Shown in pieces: positions 33,801 to 49,590 of a stretch of DNA of 64,000 bases. The position numbers were made by a program, and so were the translations under genes. Under the pieces are notes generated by a model that was given only the letters and a program-made list of their open reading frames with translations, did no database searches and was not told the origin of the DNA. How positions within the stretch are numbered: position 1 is the first letter of the stretch; every line of letters starts with the position of its first letter. The DNA comes from Anseranas semipalmata (Eukaryota > Chordata > Aves > Anseriformes > Anseranatidae): NCBI GenBank assembly GCA_013399115.1, contig VXAA01000861.1, forward strand, positions 62,001 through 126,000, in the 5' to 3' direction.

Positions 33801-36800
33801 GAGTGTGTGCCTGAAAGCAGGTTGGTGTAAAATCTGTAGGGAATTTCCACTCACAAGCAGTGATCAGCCCCAGAAGTCTGCAGAATCCGTTCTGCATTCT
33901 CCAGTGATAGCTCCTGCAAATAGAGCCACATAAAACCTGCAGTCCATATTATTAGGCAGACACTGATGTGATCTCTCACTGCTGTATACATCCCCATCAT
34001 TTTGCAAATGAGAAGATAGCTCTGTATGATGTCTTTTATTTTGCCGTGACATCCTTCAGCATTGTATCTGAGCAGAAATGATTCATTTCATTCTTCTTTG
34101 TAGTTAAGCCCCTTCTAGGGTTGTACTGTGATATTAGAAAAAAAAATGTATATATAATGTGCTACTGTTTGGGCAGGAAGGAGACAGATGCAGATCTGTG
34201 AGCAAGTGGGTAGAGAGGCTGGCTGTCTCTAGCTGATGTTTGCCTGTGACACCAAGATTCAGATTCCTCTGGAAAGCTCTGTGACTTTTTAAAAGGGAGT
34301 TCTACAGAACCTACTTTTGCATTTCATCCTGTATTGGGTCGTTAAGCCACTGAATAGCTCTTGTTGGTCTCCAAGAGCACAGCCTGAAAGCAGTCTGCAG
34401 TGCTTTGTGGTTCAATAACAGGTGATCATTTTCAAACACTTCTCTTTTAAAGCATATTTCTACAAAACAAGTGGGTGCATACATTTTTGAAGTGGTACAG
34501 GGCTTGGGCTTTTCACCTAGGCACAAGATTGGACTTGCAGTGTCATTGACTCTTGAATTTGGTGGGGTACCCTGCAGGAGAAAGGGAGGTGCGTCCGGTC
34601 CAGCGACTCGAGAAACCAGTGCGGAGGTGGCTGAGCCTTCACTGCTGGAGCAGGGAAGCCATGCAGGCAGAGTCGGGGAGAACCAGGCAGGAGAAGCAAA
34701 AGGAATGGAGGCAAAGTCCCAGAGAGGCCACCCAGCAGAGGTCAATAATCCCCTGGGATGGATAAAGAAATCCGGAAGACATAAGACTAGTATCACAGTG
34801 GCAGTAATAGAGGCATTTAGTATTTCTGGCATTATCTAGTGTGGCAAAGATTTAGAATTGCAATAACTTATTGCAACAATATCTGCATGCAGCAGATCAT
34901 GGTACCTGACAATTTTAGAACTATCTTAGCAGGAGGCATGCATGTCATTCGTGGGTAGCCAAAGAGCTGCTCTGTGAACTGAGAAATGAGTCTGTTGTCT
35001 TCAGTGAAAAGCATACACTTATCAGGAACCACAAAAATTTCAGAATATGAGTTGGATATGGGAAACTAAATGGTAATGAATTAGGTAATCCCTGGCTGAA
35101 TTAAGCTGTTTTCATACAGGCATAGAAAAGTGTAACTTTTCCCTGGGTGTATATTTTCACCAATTCATCTGTTTTTATGCATAGCATTTTCTAACGAGGG
35201 AATGATTACGATAGTTTCATATTTATACAAGGGGAAAAAAAAAAAAGACCTGTGCATGAAGTACTATCCTCATTGATTTAATTGTTGAAAGAAGTCCCAA
35301 GGATGTTGTCCATCCACCACCTTTCTGAAGTACTGCTCTGACTAGAGTTACATAGTTGATGACTGTTTGTATTGCAAATGTTTCATTGCCAGATCTTAAT
35401 CATGTTAGGTTATTTTGGGTTGACGTGGCTTTGTAAAAAACATGACAAATGGATTGTGTCTACTTGAAGGTGCTGTCTCACAGCCAGGATCGCAATTCTG
35501 TGTTAAATTAATTATTGCAGAAGGTAGTCTGAAAGCCAAAGCATGCTGACCTACAGCATACAAAACATTAATAGAATATTTAATTCATGTGTTTGAGATA
35601 AACCATGAGATAAACATAAAATGAGTATTATGTTTAATTTGGGTGAATGCATATGTTTATTCTTGCAACCACATCTGTTCTCTTCTGCAGGGAAACAAAA
35701 CCATCTGTTTATTGTAATAGCTTCCAGCCTGTCTGTACGGATTCTCTTTTGTTGGATGTCAGGGCTGTGTTTGTAAGGCAAGTGATTCTGAGAATGAGAT
35801 CTGAAGAGCCCTGGAATTCCAAGAGCTATACTATGCTATATATTTACGTACCATCATTTCAAAATTAATTTGGACATGTTGAAAACTGTATGTTGATTTG
35901 AATGATAGAGGAGATTTAGGAAAGGAATAATGGGGTCTGTATAAAACTACTGCCTGCCATAGGAAGTACTGTCTGTTGTGTGACAGGAGAGATGCTGCAC
36001 AGCCTGCACCTCCCTTTCCGCTTGACAGCTGCCTCCAGAGTGCCTTGTCTGTCCCTGAATGTATATGGATACATTTCTTCAAGTAATAATACTGTATTTC
36101 AACTTATATGTAAATTATAGTCTGAAAGTTGGCACGAGTTCATTAAATTCATGAATTTTATCAATGGGAGGAAAAATAAAGCACAGGGTTCACTGAGTTA
36201 TAGCTTGTTAAAAAGCATAACATCTGAAAAATTCTAGATAAAGCCTTCACCACCTTTTTCAGATTCACCATCTCTAGCAGATTCAACCAGCATTGATTGG
36301 AGATCCCATCTCTGCTCTTCAGAACACAAGTTTGTAAGGTGGCCGGTTCTTAAGCAGGAAGGCCATGAAGATGCTCTTCTCGGCTGTTTGAGTTCAACAG
36401 CCCTGTTTTCCTTTCACATATGCTACTAATGCTCTGACTTTCTTGACTGCTAACGCTGAATTGGTGCCCCCAGCACATTATGGAGAGATGTGATAGGTAA
36501 GATGGTATCTTCAAAAACAGTGAGGACTCTTAAAAGGAAAGTCCTGAACACTCACGGTGACATTGGAGATCCTATTATACTTTTCTGCCTACAGCTATCC
36601 TGAACTACTGTACCTGTGCTGTGAATGCCCATCTGGTAAGAATTCAGTCACCATTCCTCTAAGACTTTACCTGAAAACCCTGCTCAGGTTAGAGCCAAGT
36701 CTTTGGCAGATTATCGCTCTCTGTCCAACCTCACTAACGGAGGACATTGAGGTTGTATGTGTGGATTGTCCTGGTAGCCCTTCTGGCTCACATTCTGCTA

Positions 36801-39800
36801 AAAGCCATACACAGAAACATCCTCCCTAAAAATGTTCCTCACAGGACCACTGCTGCTTGTGAATTGACTGTTTAGATCGTATTTTTCTGGAACTACTTAC
36901 CTCCATCAAAGTGTGCAGATAAGCCACATGGTACAGAGTGAAAATGTCTGAAGAAACTGTAAGAAATTAGGGACTGAGCAGAAATAGGTCTTTTAGTGAA
37001 AGTGAAGCATAAATACGTTAAGTAGGGCAAGAGAATCCCCCCAGGTGTTCTACTGAAGGTCTCGTGGGTTAAATGCCTGCTTGCAAAGCAGGGTCATCTG
37101 TGCAGCCTTTTCCTCCCTGATGCAATATTAGTTTGTAAGTTACCCGTGCTGTTTGAGCCATGGTGTTTTTGCTTTCAGAAATCTGATCATCGCTCCTTAA
37201 TGAGTGCAAGGAAAATAAACTCCCACAAGTTCAGTTTCTCCTACTCACTGTATGAGTCTCTTATACAATTTATTCAGTTAATCCCCTCCAGAAACTCATT
37301 GCCATTGGAAAAGCTTGGGTGGAAGCTCTGAGGTTTCATGAATTCCAACTGTGACTGTTGCCACTGCATATGAAATTGCAATATAAATTGGTTTTGATTA
37401 CAGTACTTAGAAAAACTCTCATGGTGATCAGGTTTATTTTTACTAAAATCAACAATGTAGTTTGTGAAGTGCTGTGCAGGGTTTCTCTTGTAGGGCACAC
37501 ATTCATTTGATAACTTAAGCCTTTAGTTCTACCAAGTGGTAAATCTGTTTGTAGTTTTTTTTTTTTTGGCACATTGTACCAGATCAAAAGCTCTGATGAC
37601 ACGTGCAACAAAGCATTGAACTAGTGCAAACTCTGGTTTGAGCCTGATTTAAAAATGTTGTATAATAACAGCAGATTTTATGACATACCAGATATCATTT
37701 ATCTTTACAGGGCTGGCAGAAAGCCAACACAAACCACAGAGGCTGCACAGACACCGTAGTGTATGCTCTGGCTAGTCTGATAAGACATGCGATCATATTG
37801 TTCTGCCTCATTCGATCAAAGTTATGCTGCCAGATTACCTAGTACTTCATATGTCTGACATTAAAATCGAACCACAGCTTCCATGACTAGGTGAAGTCGT
37901 CTGAACAGAGGAAATGTTGCTCGAACTATGATTAAGGGCCATTCAAGGCCAAGTTTCTTAAGCAATACCTGGTTTGGGAGGCTCTGCAACACACACGCTG
38001 AGATGCTCAGAGGCTGACTCAGAAGCACCGAACACTTCTGCTCCCATTTGCTCCTGCTGTGGCTGTAGGCCTTTGGTGCCTCCGAAATTCGGTTTGCGAC
38101 TTTGCAAGTTGGACACCCCAAAATCGAAAGCCTTGAGTATTAGTGGGCTACTGTAGGAGAATTAGGCCTTAATCTTTCTGGTTTGAACTCCCTGCCAGTT
38201 AAACTGCTAATATAAATACTGTGAACAACTGTGGACAGAATGCTGTTTACAACTGCAGTTTTTCACATATTTAATACAGGAGAGCCTCACATACTCCCAG
38301 TGGAAATGTATACATAGCTTTCGTATAATAGCCAGCTCAAGATCCTTACTGCGTGATACTCAAATTCAGAAAATGAGGGAACAGGGGAAAAACAACAACA
38401 AGAGCAGAACCCTTAAAATCGTGAGACTTGTTGGAAAGACATGATCATTTACAGAAGGGCTCCACCACCCAGCGCAGCACGCTCCCAAAGAGATGAGACT
38501 TCCATATTGTTTACTAGTCGAGTCTCTGTTTGTAATCTTTCCCAGCGCCTTTTGAATCCATTGATCAAATCATGCATATATGATACAGGAGTTGAAACCT
38601 CAAAGATTTGAAGTTCTTGCAAGTTTAATGAAAGCAGGTAGCCAGGTGGAAGAGACAAATCCTGTTAATACTCCCAGAGAAAGGTAATCTATAGGACTAG
38701 CGCCATATGTCACACCACAGGAAAGTGAGCTGTAACAAGTAGCCAAGCCTTAGAAAAGCTTCACTCATTTTTCACCTTATTAAGCATCAGACCATATAAA
38801 CACAAGGCAACCCCGTGGGAAGCCAAGCTTCATTAGTTTCTGCTGCTGACAGAGCTACTTACCAGTGGTTTTGTTATATTGAGAGTAGAACCGTTACATT
38901 TTCCCCCACATACTCATGACCATAGACTTGCATCCTTAATGGCATGTATATAGAAGCCCAACAAAAAAGGTTTAAAACAAGATCCCCATTAAAGGGGGGG
39001 ATAATATATGTGGCCCTTGTGATTGCTTTTAATAAGCAAAACCCAAAGATGTGGTGCAGAGAAATCCAGAGTGTGCAGGTTATGCTGCAAGTTGTCTGCA
39101 TCGTATATTCTGCTAAGCGTAGCATTGAATCCCAGTTTCTCCAAACCTCAAAATGCATTTGGATCAGGTATCCCTTTGGCTGAAGAGACCAGAGAAATTA
39201 AGTCTGCTACAATCCATGAAAGTAATAAAGTGACATACATCTCTCTGCTTGTTTGCATTGTGGACTTCTTCTGGCATTTCTATGTTAGTCAAAATCCTGA
39301 CAGTATCTGAGTGCCCTAGCAAGCAATTCTATTCCCTTATGGAGATATAGTAAGAAAATATCCTGTGCAGCTGTTCTAGAGCTTTATTTGCTCTTAGAAG
39401 TAATTTTATTGGTACAAAATGTATGTTTGTCAGTACAACATCTATACTAGAAGCACTTTGTCACTTCCAAATAGCAGTACACCTGTGTTTGTAAAATGTT
39501 GCTGGAACTGACATTGCCTGAGCACCTATGGGCAAGGGCCTGATCTTGTGCCAGCTATAATGAGGTCCTGGATCCAGAATCAAGTTTCTTAGGCTCTAAT
39601 AGAGTAAACACGAGTAGGGTGAAGAACAGACTGCAGGATTCTGAACTTCAACTTCCAAAGTGCCCACCAAACTCATTGTCACATTACTCTTCACAAATTT
39701 TGCCTGACAAATTAAAAACAAAAAAAGACCAGCAGAACATACTATATTTTCATCTACACATGCAAAAGTCGCATTCTGAGACATGTCATCATTCATTTGT

Positions 39801-40486
39801 AAAAGCAATAGTCTTGGTGCTTCAAACCACGAACACCTATGAGCTGGGTTCTGATCCTTGTCACAAACCAGTACCAGGGAACAAGTATTAGACTCTGGCA
39901 TGATGGGGGATAGATCTCTCCTTGGCCCCCATAAAACCCATTCCTGCTCCTCATAAAGAGGAGATAGCAGTCCCATTTTATGAGACCTACTTGGAAATCA
40001 TTTGTCATTAAAATAATGACTGTTAAAGGGCTTAAGAGAAGAGTTATTCCAGCAAAATCCAGGTGCAGATCAACATGAGAGCGTGCAGGCAGACATCAGG
40101 TGTATAGGTACGTAGGCCAGTATATGCAGCTCCATGCTTTATTTCTTAGGAAAAGAAGAACATTTCCAGTTTTATTCTGCATCTGAACCCAGGAGTGCCA
40201 GGATGCTGTCCTCTATTTCTGGCTAAGCAATCACTGCCTGATTTCACAGCAACAGGGATGAGGCTTGGAAGTCAGCAGCTGGGCTACTACGCTGGCCATC
40301 GCGCATCAAAGGGAAAGCAGCGAGCTGGCAGCACTTCTTGCAGGTTGAAACCTCCCACAGTGCTCTTGCTCAGGAGAGCTTATTTAATTTAGAGAACAAA
40401 CAAAGGGCACTGGCAAGAGTGCTCGTTTACAGATATGCTTTACATCTCTCGGAGGCCCTAGGAGGATGAGGAAACGCATAAGGATC

Positions 40487-40504
40487 TTCTTCTTCTTCTT
40501 CTTC
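40487..40504. repeat. (CTT)n microsatellite
   Basis: Six CTT units followed by a T/C-rich stretch to about 40520. Confidence 0.85.
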
Positions 40505-40853
40505 ATTTTTTCTTTCTTTCCAAGGTAGGCATAGATTTAGTGGAAACAGGAGATTGCAGTCTCTCCAATCCTCCACGTTTGTGAGGTCTGCTGCAGTACC
40601 ACATTCACAGCCGTGTCAGATGCTGTGCTAGTGGCAGGCACATGCATCCAATCCGTGGAGGTCTGTGGGTGCTCCTCAGTGCCCCAGCTTGTTGCATTAC
40701 AGATATCCAGTCTCATTTTGCCCCGTGAACCTCCTTCACCCTCATGCATCTGTATCAAGTTGCTGGGACACCGTCCATTCTACTATATTAAGATCTAGGC
40801 ACGATGCAGTATAGGATGGTGATGTAAAGACAATCCAAACACTTTCAGAGCAA

Positions 40854-40900
40854 TAGAAATATATACCATTTTCCGCTGCAGTAGAAATATATACCATTTC
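40854..40900. repeat. 28-bp tandem duplication
   Basis: TAGAAATATATACCATTT appears at 40854-40871 and 40882-40899, separated by TTCCGCTGCA-type sequence. Confidence 0.85.
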
Positions 40901-41420
40901 CAACTTTGAACTTGCATTGTAATTAGCTTCATTTGAAGGAAGCACATAAGGAAATAGTATAATTTCCATAAGAGGAAACCTTCTCCCTGAAAATCAGTAG
41001 GCTTGATGGGCTTTTGCATTGTGTCAATTTGTGATTCATTTGCCAGAATACCTGATACTGAAGAAGAGCAAGTCAGCGGAGCTCTGCTAGAAGGATAGAG
41101 GGGGTTCTTGTTTCAGCTCATACTTGAATTGGCTTGATTGGAATGAATTGTTGCAGATCTTTGTGATGCACTTGGCATAAACATAAAAAAAACCATACAG
41201 TATCAGTAACATTCAACTCCATTTTTACATTAAAAAAAACAAACCTGTAGCTGTGCTGAATAAAAGCAAATCTGTCACTTAATGCAAGGCAAATATCGAT
41301 CATTGTTCTTAACCAACGAAATGCATTATACTGTTAATACCAGTAGGGGACTTATCTAAGCTATGGAGCCAGGATTGCCAGAACACATTCAGAATTCTGC
41401 CAGTACACTGTGTGGCCCTG

Positions 41421-41460
41421 AAAGAAAAAAAAAAAGGAAAAAAAAAAGAAAAAAGAAAAA
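41421..41460. repeat. A-rich/GA low-complexity tract
   Basis: About 40 bases of A with scattered G. No target-site duplication or flanking retrogene is seen. Confidence 0.85.
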
Positions 41461-44289
41461 ATCGTGGCTTTATAGCATTAGAAGTGAAAGCTCTTTAAGT
41501 TGTTTTGTTCTTGCTTTCCAGTAGCACAGAGTGGATTGATCAGCACTGTATATTGATTCAGTGAAAAAAAAAAAAAACCAGGAGTATTACGGAGGCACAA
41601 TTATACGCAACTTAGCTGTCCTATTTTCCTTTTTTTTCTTTCCCCATTGTCCTATTATTCCTATTTTAAACTAGTTTGGTTAAATCTGTCCAAAAAGCTG
41701 AAGAAAAATACATTTGGTTTATCGCAGATCAATTAGGAACACATTAAGCTAAACAAAATTAAAACCACTGTTCAAACAAAGGCAATGAATTAGACCACAT
41801 GCAGACAAAGCCTGTAAGAAACCAGATGGACACCATTCCTCAAGTTGTTACACGGTCTTGAAGGCTAAAGCTTTAATTCTCACCTTTTCAATTCTTAGTT
41901 CTTATGAAGTTCTTTCTTCCTAAATCCGGAGAGAATACACCAAGAACAATTCAGATCACCTGTGTCATTACTGAGGATTAAGGAGCAAAGAGCCTAAATC
42001 ATTTCTTAATTAGAAATTGAGGGGAATGGGATTGGGGCATCATTAAGCAAACAAAGCAAAGCACCCGGTACAATAGGTGGTAAGTAGACTATTAGTCTCT
42101 GCTAAGCACTTCTTCTTTAGCTTGAACTAGGAAAAGCAGTTTAGCTAGGAGAAAAAAAAAAGGAATTAGCTTGAACATATCCCATCTATCTATAGATGTG
42201 CTAAACTCTGTAGCAAGGCCCCTCAAATTAGTAAAGGGATAAAATTTACATAAAAGATACTCTGTTCTTTTTCCTTAGTCCCCACATGAGCTGCTCTGAT
42301 TTTAATGCGGGTGCTAATCGAGACCGAGGTAATCCCAGGTTATGGTGGTGCTTGTTGGGAGACACTAGGCGCGTGGTTCTTTGACAAGTATCTCCCTTGG
42401 AGTGCAACAAGTTGGTTACTTCGTGTTTTCTTTTTCCCCAAGTTGCAGTCTTGAAAAGAGATAACCAAACCCTCGAAATATTTGACTGGGTGTTATTGCA
42501 ATAAACGTTAATCTTAACTTTATAGAAAATACTGTGAAAGGGATCCAGGAAATCCTGCGTTCCCATACCACCTTTGGCAGAGCGTCTACTCGGTTAAGCC
42601 ACTCAGCTTTCCGTCTCGCTTTTTCAGGTGCGGAACATGCAGAGGAAGGTGGGGGAGAGGAAGGTTTGCTGACTCCAGGCACACTGCTAATCCTAGCCAG
42701 GGAGCAATTAAGGCAGCGTTCCCAAAGCCGTTTAGCTTTCCTGTTCCTCAGTTCTGATCAACTTTTTTCTCTATTTCCTTAGGGTTACACGTGAACATCT
42801 TGATGCTTTTCTCTTTTTATGGTATCAGGAAAGCTATTTCTCCTGTCCCTTATTTAATTTAAAACCTTCTCCTGGAGCTGCCTCCTGGAGAGAAGAAAAA
42901 AAGAATTGAAGTTGATATGAGGCTTACATACACTACAGGTTAAGGCTTAGGTGTACCAACTATCAGGTCATATATTCCTTTACCTTTCTAATTCAGAAAA
43001 ATCTGTGTTAGAACAATCATGCTTTAGTAAAGAAGAGACTGGCTGATAAAACCACCTATTCTATCTTCCTAACAGCATAAACACTACACAAGTTCCTCTG
43101 TATTTCCCAGCACAAAGAACATCAGGAAGGGTATCTTTCGTTCATTTGTCTCTGAAGTGACTGGAGTTTTTGTCGGAGCGTACTATCAGAATTGGATGCT
43201 AACCAGATCAAATGCTTCATTGAGCTACAGATTTTCCTAAGCCAAGTGCAAACAAGAGGTACTTTAGAAAAAAGGAAACCATTTTCTAAGTGCTTCCAGC
43301 AATACAAGTTTGAAACCTAACTTTAAAAATCAGCATTCCTGCTGCAGTACTTTGTATTGGCATAGTTATCAATAAGTCCTAATGACATTTCTCTTACTGT
43401 AAAAAGGACAACAGCTTTTGTTAATTTCAAGCCAGTGTTTCCAGAAGCCTTAACTTGTTATTTTTCAGAGCTAAAACAACCATATAACACTTGAGTCTCA
43501 ATATTTTGAGAAAGCTTTTATTTTCAGGCGTATATTCTTAGTCCAATTTTAAGAGGAACTGGGCAAGCAAGCATAAATCACAGCCCTGGGTTAGCTAAAT
43601 TGTGAAATTTCTGATTCACAACCATGAAAAAGTCTGGAAGTTCTCCAGCTATGTCAGCTTGCCCCTGCAAACTTGGGCAGCAGGATACGCGTGTGCTTAG
43701 CATTAGCATTACTGGAGGACATACTGCTCTCTAGAGCAAGATGTAACATTCTGCAGTAAAATATGCATAAAGTAGTCCAAGGTTACGTTTGTTTACAAAG
43801 AGTATTAGTCCCGTTGATTTACAAGTGAAGCCTCCAAGCATCTGTATTGTACCAGCTTCCCGTTTGATAGGCAGCACTAACACAGGCAAGGCTTTAGTGT
43901 TTTCTTTTTATACACAAGATTTTGAAGCCTTGGCCCCTGCTCTTACTGGTAACACCTGTGGAGGCCTTTTAACATGCCTTCAAAATATAATCACTTGGGC
44001 TTCTGTGCTGTGAGGAAGTGTTAAAACACTCCAGCAGCGAGTAGTATATTTTGACAACTTCTTCCTATCGGTGTCCTGCTGTGAAAGGGATGGCTGCGGT
44101 CAGGCAATATGCATCTTAACAAAGAGTCGGAGTACACAAGCTTTTCCAGCATGTTCCCCGAAAACTGAAAGCTCTGATTGGAGTCTCATTTTGTTTTTAA
44201 CCTTCTCCTAAAATTCTTCATCCATCTGAAGTGTCCAATGATGTGAAAGAAAAAAAGAAAGAGACTACCAAGCCATTGGAGGACAGGAA

Positions 44290-44952
44290 GCAATACATAC
44301 ATTGTTTTATTACCTTCCCCTAGTATCTGTATTAAACATACATTTTACTCAACTTAGGGCTAGAAGTTGCTCCTAGCCCTTCGGGGCACGCTAGCCACTG
44401 GCAGCGTTTCACCATCTTGAATCAGTTTGTTGATAGAAGTGTGTAAAGTTCAGTCTTCCTGTGGCCACAATTAATAACTCCACTAAGGCACCTCCCTGTT
44501 CTAACAGAAGTTGCTGAGAAGTGACACAGCTACAGAAATAGAAATCGAGTCCTCTGACATGTCCCCTAGGGCATGGTATGGCAGCTTGAAATGACTAGGG
44601 GAAGGGCAGAACATTTCTACAGATTCAGTCATTCCTTGAGCAGGAATAAAGTCTTCAGAATCTCACCCTTTTTGATAGCATTAAAATAATACAGGTTAAA
44701 AACAAAGAACCTAAAACATTATCTTCAGAAATATGAAAAGCCAAGACTGATGTACTTACTAATGCCTTCAAACACTTTTAAGTCCTCATTTCAGTTCCAA
44801 AGAACTTCTTAGTTCTTTGTTTTAGTAGAATCCCGTTCAGGCTGTATGCTGATGCATTGTCTTCTCAGACATGACCTCCTGAGTACGTCATTTGGTCACC
44901 CTGTGTTATACTAATAGGGCATGCCTTGGCACTGTGTCCGTAAATTGTTCTT
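44290..44952 (-). other. Shisa-like 3' UTR with candidate poly(A) signal
   Basis: The first canonical AATAAA downstream of the stop on the minus strand is at 44311-44306 (in TAATAAAACAATG), followed by a T/G-rich TGTATGTATTG. That implies a 3' UTR of about 650 nt. A second AATAAA lies near 43520. Confidence 0.5.
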
Positions 44953-46452
<1,500 letters not shown>

Positions 46453-46473
46453 TCAGGCCACCCTGCCTTTCTT

Positions 46474-46483
46474 TTAAAAATAG
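46474..46483 (-). promoter_or_regulatory. MEF2/TATA-like element upstream of the Shisa-like gene
   Basis: Minus-strand CTATTTTTAA fits the MEF2 consensus YTAWWWWTAR and could equally serve as a TATA-like box. It lies about 52 nt upstream of the ATG. If it is the TATA box, the 5' UTR is only about 20-25 nt. Confidence 0.35.
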
Positions 46484-46486
46484 ATT

Positions 46487-46517
46487 AAAAAAAAAAAAAA
46501 TATATATATATATATAT
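46487..46517. repeat. (A)14(TA)n microsatellite in the Shisa-like promoter
   Basis: A 14-base A-run (46487-46500) continuing into about eight TA units (46501-46517), 65-95 bp upstream of the start codon. Likely length-variable. Confidence 0.9.
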
Positions 46518-49500
46518 GAAGGCACACAGCACCCCCAAGCAGCTAGAGTACAATGCTCCCAGCCCACCAGCTGCCCACCAAGGCACTTCCTGAGCTCCTG
46601 TTTCAGCAGGTTTTATCTCTTGGCCCCTGACCCGCCTCTAATCCCCTCTCCCTACAGCAACAAAGAAGGACCCACTGATTGGAAACCATTTGCAGATGCT
46701 CCAGCTCCTCCTTCCTCGCCTCAGTCCTTCATTCCTGCAGGGAGCAGCCACTGGTTCCTGCTGGAAGATGGCACATCTCACGCACCGGTAGGCGTTTCGA
46801 CTGAAAACAGTGGAGTTAGCTAGGCTAATGAGTGCTGGCCACAAAAAGCCCAGGGTTATCCCGATACCAAAGCTTAATTCCTGCAGAAACTTGTGGAGGA
46901 GCTGAAGCATCAGAGGTGGAAGGCAAGGGGCTGAGCTGGAGACAATACCTGATTACAGCTGAGAAACTGAATTTCAGACACAGAAAGTACAGGGATCACC
47001 AGCTTCCAGAGGGCTCCTAAGTGTAATTGGTGCAAAGTGGTAAAGGCTGATCAGAAGATCACCCATTATACAAAGACCCCACAGTAGCACAGGAGTGACA
47101 GTGACCTCGTCATCTTTCAACTAGAAATAAAACCAGACCATTTCTGTTTTTTTTTTTTTTTCCTAACTACTTGCTCTATAGACAGGATCTGTGTCTGAAG
47201 CAGAGTTAGCCTGTGCTTAACAGCAGTGAGGAAGAAAATTGTTCCTAGTCGATCGCTTTCAAAAGCAGGAAGTTAGGGCACTATCTTTTGGACCAATATC
47301 CTGATAATCTGTAGCACTATTTGTAACTTGCTTGAAGACTCCAAAATGTGTTCTTGAATGTAGCAAAAGCTGGTTCCAGCACAGTTTTTTGGAGTCTTGC
47401 CATGGATTGTGGAGGGAGGCTGTCCAATCATGCAAACTTTTAGAAACACTTGCACAAAATTATCTTCCTTCTGATAATTTTTGTTTTAATATTAGATAAC
47501 AGCTTCCACATTTATGCATTATTAACGATTTCATAATGATTTGACTTTCAATCTGCCGAAGACATTGGCACTCATCACCTTTGCCAGTCAGTTACCTTTC
47601 ATGCATCACTTTTTAATTGGCTTTTTGGCAATCAGAGGTGAGTGATAGGCTGTGGTGGGTTGGACTCTTAAAGTACTGAAGTGATACCTTAAGCCCAAAG
47701 CTATATTTGTCTTAAGGCAAATTCCAGCTTATCCACACATTCAACCTCAGCAATATTAGGCCAAACTAACGACTAACTTTATTATTTATTATTATGGGGA
47801 AAAAACAACCTCAGAAAGGCTTTAAACATGCACTTAGCACTTGGCAGAGTTCACCATCATACAGTGTACCTCAGTACAGACAACTGGATGCAGTCATTTC
47901 CTCCCATCTTTCCCATTAAAGTAGTATAAGGACACCTGCTGAGTCAGGTTTTCAAATGCTAACAAATGCCTAAACTTGTTTATTGCATTAGCCCTTTGAA
48001 TGAAAGCTGCCAGTACATTATTTCCTCTCTGCATATGCACTATCTTTAACTACATGCTCATCTCTTATTTTTTCCCGCATAGGATTACGTTACGTCAATT
48101 AGCAGGGATAAACTCTTGAAAACTAAATGCAGAGCTCCTTTCAAGGTCTGTGTGTGTTTGTGCATATTCCAGGGGGCATTTGTTTCCTGATTCAAAATCT
48201 CTCGCCTTCAGTTGGTCATAGACTGTTCTGTGCTGTGATGTCCTGTGAACTGCTGCGGGAGCAGATTAATTTATTTCTGTATAAAAATTGTATATGCTTA
48301 TATAACATAATGTGTGACCCACTTTGAATTTTGACAGGATAAAAAGCACTACTATTAGGATGCTGGTTGTGAACTACAAGGGTAAATCATCAATAAGTTT
48401 CTGTTCTAATTCCTTCTGTTGTCACTCTCAGCTTTCTTAGTCTTTCACCTGCCAGGGTGAAATTTTTCATGCTTGTTCTTTGCCCGCTTTGGGGAAGTTT
48501 TAAACAAAAACATCCAGCCTGTTTTGCATGAGAGGACAGCGATGATGGTTTCTCATTATTAACAACAACAAACAATCTTACCTTTTCTGAGTATCCCTGC
48601 AGCCAAAACAGCTTGAGCTTTGAATTTAGAAGTTACCATGGAAATAGCCCTTAGAGAGAAGTCTTTTTTTTCCATGTGAGGGTTGTTTCTCTCATTTAGG
48701 GAAATGTATGTTCCTCTTGTGAGTTTTATGTGGGCAGCAAGTTGATTAAAAATTCCTGTTATTCTAAGCAGAAAGTACAAACTGGAAACTTCTTAATTTG
48801 CAGCTGCTTAGCCTTCCCTCCAGTACCATTGTTCAGCATCACTATTTATAAGCTATTACGATGTTCAAGGTTGAACTCAACAACCAGACTGCAGCTCTAT
48901 TCTAGCCATTTCTTAATGCCAAGTGAACATTCAATACAGAGCAAGAAACAAGTGAAGAAGTAATCCCTCTCAGCTAACAGGAGCCTCCAGCCCAGTGGTT
49001 TGATCCTGTCAGGTCTTCTCATGCTGCCTGTGCTACTTCCCTCTGACACCAGGTCAGTCAGCACAGTGCTGGCTGCTGGCACTGGGTGGGACTGGGCCCT
49101 AAGTAAAATCCAGGGAAATACAGGAGAAATGGTAAGAACGTTCTCTATTAGCAGCTGCCCCACAGCAGCCAGCAAATCTCTTCGCCAGCATGCCCGTAAG
49201 AGCCCGACATGCAGATAAATATCCGACTGCTTCCTGCTCATGGTCTTTGGGATATGTCTTCGATGCCCTACAGCAACATAGTTCTTTGCATTTCGTGAGT
49301 GTGGCTCTTGAGTAAATGCTGCCTATGAGAAATTATGCAAATATCCTATGATAGATAGCTGGCCACACAGCATAATGTGTATCTGCTTTTCCACATACTT
49401 TATTTTTACCATGCTTGATGTGCATCATCGACGCCACCTGCTTCCAGCTGTTAGCTGCAAGGCAGGGCCCCCTCTGCAACTCATTATTCCTCGCAAAGTT

Positions 49501-49590
49501 TCGACACCCGCCGGGGGAGTGAGGATATGAGGTGCTGGCCAGAGAGCCTCGGAGAATGAAGGTTTCTGCTTAACCACTGAACATACAGCA

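Larger units (their letters stand above)
17331..44289. other. Intergenic region, no supported gene
   Basis: About 27 kb, moderately AT-rich. Open frames here (the longest at 28772-29326 minus, 30931-31476 plus and 34311-34832 minus) lack family resemblance and splice support. Minor contents are listed separately: two ancient repeat relics, microsatellites, a 28-bp duplication and paired palindromes at 34858-34897. lncRNA exons may exist but cannot be established from sequence alone. Confidence 0.6.

Noticed and set aside
34311..34839. Overlapping open frames on both strands (173 and 122 codons)
   Set aside because: Both strands are open at once in a GC-richer patch with few stop codons; neither resembles a protein family.
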